Assembly (NCBI GenBank): GCA_035645115.1
Contig: DASQNF010000077.1
Coordinates: 1 to 7,343, forward strand
Direction: 5' to 3'
DNA: 7,343 bases
Origin: JACVRW01 sp035645115
GTDB taxonomy: Bacteria; Actinomycetota; Thermoleophilia; Solirubrobacterales; Thermoleophilaceae
Positions within the stretch are counted from its first letter, which is position 1; the number at the start of each line of letters is the position of its first letter. A program made the position numbers and the translations under genes. Shown piece after piece: positions 5,808 through 7,343 of this stretch. A model generated the notes under the pieces. That model had not been told where the DNA came from, did no database searches, and saw only the letters and a program-made list of their open reading frames with translations.

Positions 5808-6458
5808 TCAGCCGCGCGGCTGCGCCGCTGCAGGGGCTGGACCCTCGCCCGCCGGGCGCCGCTCGGCGAGCGCCGCGCGCAGCAGCGCCCCGGCCGACCA
5901 GCGCATCACCTCGGCCGCCTCCGTGCGCGACAGGCCTGCGATGTCGGTGAGCCACACGAGCGACTCGATTCCGCAGGCCGATCGGATCGCCAGCACGAGG
6001 CGGCGGAGGTGGCGCTGCTGAAGCTCGTCGCGAAGCGGAGCGAGGGCATCCTCGAGCCAGCCGATCGCCCGTCCCCTCCGCAGGAGGAGCTGCTCACGAT
6101 CGGCCGCCGCCCCCATCTCGAGCGAGAGGCGGAGCATCGTCCGAAGCTCCGGCTCGGTGTCGAGCGTAAGGCTGATCAGCTCGTCGACTACGAGCCCGAG
6201 ACGGGCAGCCGGGTCGGCGGGAGCGTCCGGACCGAGCAGCGAGCGCGTCTCGATCTCCGGGTGAGCCGCCACGAGCAGGGCTCGCTGGTTGGGGAAGTAG
6301 CGGTACGCCGTGGCGCGGGACACCTGCGCCGCGGCGGCTGCCTGCTCGACCGTCGGGCTGTTCCCGCCCGCGAGGAGCTCGCGCGCCGCGGCGACCACAG
6401 CCTCGCGGGTGCGAGCCTTCTGCGCCGTCCGCCCGGTGGACTCATATGAGATTGCCAT
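5808..6458 (-). CDS. TetR-family transcriptional repressor
   Basis: 216 aa from the preferred start. The N-terminal domain has the TetR helix-turn-helix: TRTR-type helix 1 (TREAVVAAARELLAGG, 17-32), then PTVEQAAAAAQVSRATAYRYFPNQRALL (35-62), where RATAYRYFPN is the recognition-helix signature. The C-terminal two thirds form the ligand/dimer domain (helices such as LRTMLRLSLEMG and LVLAIRSACGIESLVWL), and the last ~15 residues are A/P-rich. Start: two in-frame ATGs at 6464 and 6458. TATCAT (6471-6466) is a five-of-six -10, which puts the transcript start near 6459-6458, so the second ATG (leaderless) is preferred; using 6464 adds two residues. It is divergent from the cupin gene, and the shared gap holds two dyads overlapping the promoters, so it likely represses both itself and the cupin gene. 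Ligand unknown. Confidence 0.93.
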   Translation of the reverse strand: MAISYESTGRTAQKARTREAVVAAARELLAGGNSPTVEQAAAAAQVSRATAYRYFPNQRALLVAAHPEIETRSLLGPDAPADPAARLGLVVDELISLTLDTEPELRTMLRLSLEMGAAADREQLLLRRGRAIGWLEDALAPLRDELQQRHLRRLVLAIRSACGIESLVWLTDIAGLSRTEAAEVMRWSAGALLRAALAERRPAGEGPAPAAAQPRG

Positions 6459-6480
6459 TCTCATGATGATACGCTAGTCT
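6452..6480 (+). promoter_or_regulatory. Promoter of the cupin gene
   Basis: TTGCCA (6452-6457) matches five of six -35 bases. It is followed by a 17-base spacer and TAGTCT (6475-6480), which keeps the TANNNT core. A start near 6487 would leave a leader of about 41 bases ending in the strong AAGGAGG SD. Both hexamers lie within the dyad operators. Confidence 0.6.
6466..6471 (-). promoter_or_regulatory. -10 element of tetR
   Basis: The minus strand reads TATCAT, five of six consensus bases, seven bases before the ATG at 6458-6456. No good -35 was found near 6488-6495. It predicts a leaderless tetR mRNA and lies inside operator dyad 2. Confidence 0.45.
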
Positions 6481-6527
6481 CATGACGTGCTGAGCGACCG
6501 GCCCGAGAGGGCAAGGAGGAGAACGAC

Positions 6528-7058
6528 ATGACTACCGCCGCGCCGATCGTCCTAGCCGAGTCAGACGGCGACCCACTGTGGTTCAACCGCGACCTGCTCA
6601 CGTTCAAGGCGACCAGCGAGCAGACCGCCGGTGCGTTCCTGCTCCTGGAGGAGCGCTCGCAACGGGGCAAGGTCACTCCCCTGCATATCCATCCCGAGGA
6701 GGACGAGAGCTTCTACGTGCTCGAAGGAGAGGTCCTCGTGCACATCGACGGCGCCGAACACCTTGGCGTTCCGGGCAGCTTCATCGCCATCCCACGGGGG
6801 GTTCCGCACGCCTTCACGGTCACCTCGGAGACCGCCCGGCTGCTCGTGCTGATCACCCCCGGAAGCGCGGCCGCCGAGGGGTTCTTCCGCGACGCGGGCG
6901 ACCCGGCTCCGGAGCGCGAGCTGCCGCCGCGCGGTCCGCTCGAGATCGAGCGCATTCAGGCGGCCGCGGAGCGGCACGGGAGCGTGAGGCTGCTCGGGCC
7001 GCCGCCGTTCACGCCGCCGGCCGAGGTGGCCGAGGTCGCTACGGCTGGGGACGCCTGA
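6528..7058 (+). CDS. Single-domain cupin protein (quercetinase-like cupin_2 family)
   Basis: 176 aa. The cupin motif 1 is complete: G47, H53 and H55 in PLHIHPEEDESFYVLEGE, E60 and G67. Motif 2 is GSFIAIPRGVPHAF (83-96) with H94. H53, H55, E60 and H94 form the usual metal site. The N-terminal 45 residues add strands (LWFNRDLLTFKAT, AFLLLEERSQRG). The C-terminal ~55 residues are P/E/R-rich with a helix (LEIERIQAAAERHG), which resembles the tail of quercetinase-like one-cupin proteins. Members include dioxygenases, isomerases and binding proteins; the substrate cannot be told. The ATG has AAGGAGG eight bases upstream (6513-6519). Divergent TetR control via the 6441-6483 array suggests induction by a small, perhaps aromatic, compound (inference). 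A strong hairpin follows 21 bp after the stop. Confidence 0.9.
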   Translation: MTTAAPIVLAESDGDPLWFNRDLLTFKATSEQTAGAFLLLEERSQRGKVTPLHIHPEEDESFYVLEGEVLVHIDGAEHLGVPGSFIAIPRGVPHAFTVTSETARLLVLITPGSAAAEGFFRDAGDPAPERELPPRGPLEIERIQAAAERHGSVRLLGPPPFTPPAEVAEVATAGDA

Positions 7059-7079
7059 CGCGCTGCCAGTCTCCGTTAC

Positions 7080-7106
7080 GGGAGTCGGGCCCGTGGTCCG
7101 ACTCCC
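7080..7106 (+). terminator. Strong stem-loop downstream of the cupin gene, possible terminator
   Basis: GGGAGTCGG (7080-7088) and CCGACTCCC (7098-7106) pair perfectly. Three more inner pairs (one G-U) give a 12-bp stem with a CGT triloop. It lies 21 bp past the cupin stop. There is no T-tract, so intrinsic termination is uncertain, though T-poor hairpins are common behind genes in high-GC actinobacteria. CTCC at 7071-7074 could pair alternatively with GGAG at 7081-7084. Confidence 0.5.
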
Positions 7107-7343
7107 CACGCGAACCACCGCCACCTGTCCCAGGGGGCGTATCTCGCGCGGGCGCGGGCGGCGGCACTGCGCGGCGGGCGGCGCAACGGCGTTCGCCTGC
7201 GAGCGGCCGACGTGAGCTTTCCTGGCGGCTCGTTCGCGCCTACGCGCGTTGCGGTCGTGGCGCGGGGCGAGGCGCGGCTGCGGATCGGCGGCGAACGCCG
7301 TCGGCGGTCGCTGCAGGTACAGGCGCGGGCGGCGGCCGAGCTC
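7104..7343 (+). pseudogene. Start-less coding-like stretch reaching the right edge (possible 5'-truncated gene)
   Basis: The frame continuing from the cupin gene is open from 7059 to the edge. From 7104 its 80 codons show GC at positions 1/2/3 of about 86/64/86 percent; the 15 codons before (7059-7103) have only about 53 percent GC at position 3. The translation looks protein-like: HLSQGAYLARARAAAL, then NGVRL, VSFPGGSFAPTRVAVVARGE and SLQVQARAAAEL. No ATG lies in frame; the only GTG (7212) has no SD and would omit the first half. I have an unverified impression of the post-membrane part of Tad-pilus/TadE-like actinobacterial proteins; if so, the membrane helix is missing. It could be a broken gene, a rearrangement or an assembly join. 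The opposite strand is also open, so strand is not certain. Confidence 0.3.
7186..7301. repeat. 12-bp perfect inverted repeat with 92-bp spacer
   Basis: ACGGCGTTCGCC (7186-7197) is the exact reverse complement of GGCGAACGCCGT (7290-7301). Both arms lie in the start-less coding-like stretch, encoding NGVR and GERR. It may be chance in very GC-rich DNA. Confidence 0.4.

Larger units (their letters stand above)
6441..6483. promoter_or_regulatory. Probable TetR operator array: two dyads and three CTCAT boxes at 19-bp spacing
   Basis: Dyad 1 is ATGAGATTGCCATTCTCAT (6446-6464), with perfect 6-bp arms. Dyad 2 is ATGATACGCTAGTCTCAT (6466-6483), with arms matching at six of seven positions. CTCAT starts at 6441, 6460 and 6479, an exact 19-bp period. 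A further perfect palindrome CTCATATGAG sits at 6441-6450, inside the tetR coding start. Dyad 1 covers the cupin -35 and the tetR start; dyad 2 covers the cupin -10 and the tetR -10. Site size and placement fit TetR-family binding to both promoters. Binding is inferred. Confidence 0.65.

Noticed and set aside
6462..6464. First ATG of tetR
   Set aside because: It lies only one base after the TATCAT -10, upstream of the expected transcript start, so the second ATG (6456-6458) is preferred. The margin is small.
1..7343. CRISPR array, insertion sequence, tRNA, rRNA or a multi-gene defence or biosynthetic system
   Set aside because: I saw no regularly spaced repeats beyond the operator boxes, no transposase or integrase motifs and no RNA gene structure; the genes are recognisable housekeeping or accessory enzymes with only pairwise links.

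Overview
The window is about 7.3 kb of very GC-rich DNA. It is densely packed with short intergenic gaps and looks like the chromosome of a high-GC Actinomycetota. The small 2012-2371 protein and the gene mix (stand-alone LigD-type polymerase, one-domain PPK2, creatininase-family hydrolase, GlnT-type synthetase) make me think of the Thermoleophilia (Gaiellales/Solirubrobacterales). That placement is an impression, not a proof. I see no mobile element, CRISPR array, tRNA or rRNA.

Layout. (1) 1-1990: a creatininase-family metallohydrolase (minus strand, cut by the left edge) is divergent from a GlnT/type III glutamine synthetase-like ligase. The 48-bp gap holds an AATATATT palindrome that can act as a -10 element in both directions. 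(2) 2012-2371: a small unrecognised protein on the minus strand with a good promoter and Shine-Dalgarno (SD) site. (3) 2517-3347: a PPK2 polyphosphate kinase. (4) 3422-5368: a stand-alone LigD-type polymerase/primase domain converges on exonuclease III. A 21-bp tandem duplication at the junction contains both stop codons. (5) 5437-5772: a TfoX N-terminal-domain protein. (6) 5808-7058: a TetR repressor is divergent from a one-domain cupin. The 69-bp gap holds a -35/-10 pair overlaid by two dyads and a CTCAT motif repeated exactly every 19 bp. (7) 7059-7343: a strong hairpin behind the cupin gene, then about 240 bp that look coding but have no start, up to the right edge.

How the genes relate. 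The creatininase-like enzyme and the GlnT-like ligase are probably co-expressed and may act on the same amine or amide substrate (inference). PolDom and XthA are both DNA-repair enzymes: gap filling/NHEJ synthesis and AP-site/3'-end processing. The TetR/cupin pair is a simple repressor-target unit. No single multi-gene novel system is evident. The most unusual signals are the covarying tandem repeat at the polD/xthA junction, the phased operator array, the leaderless-type starts and the start-less coding stretch at the right edge.
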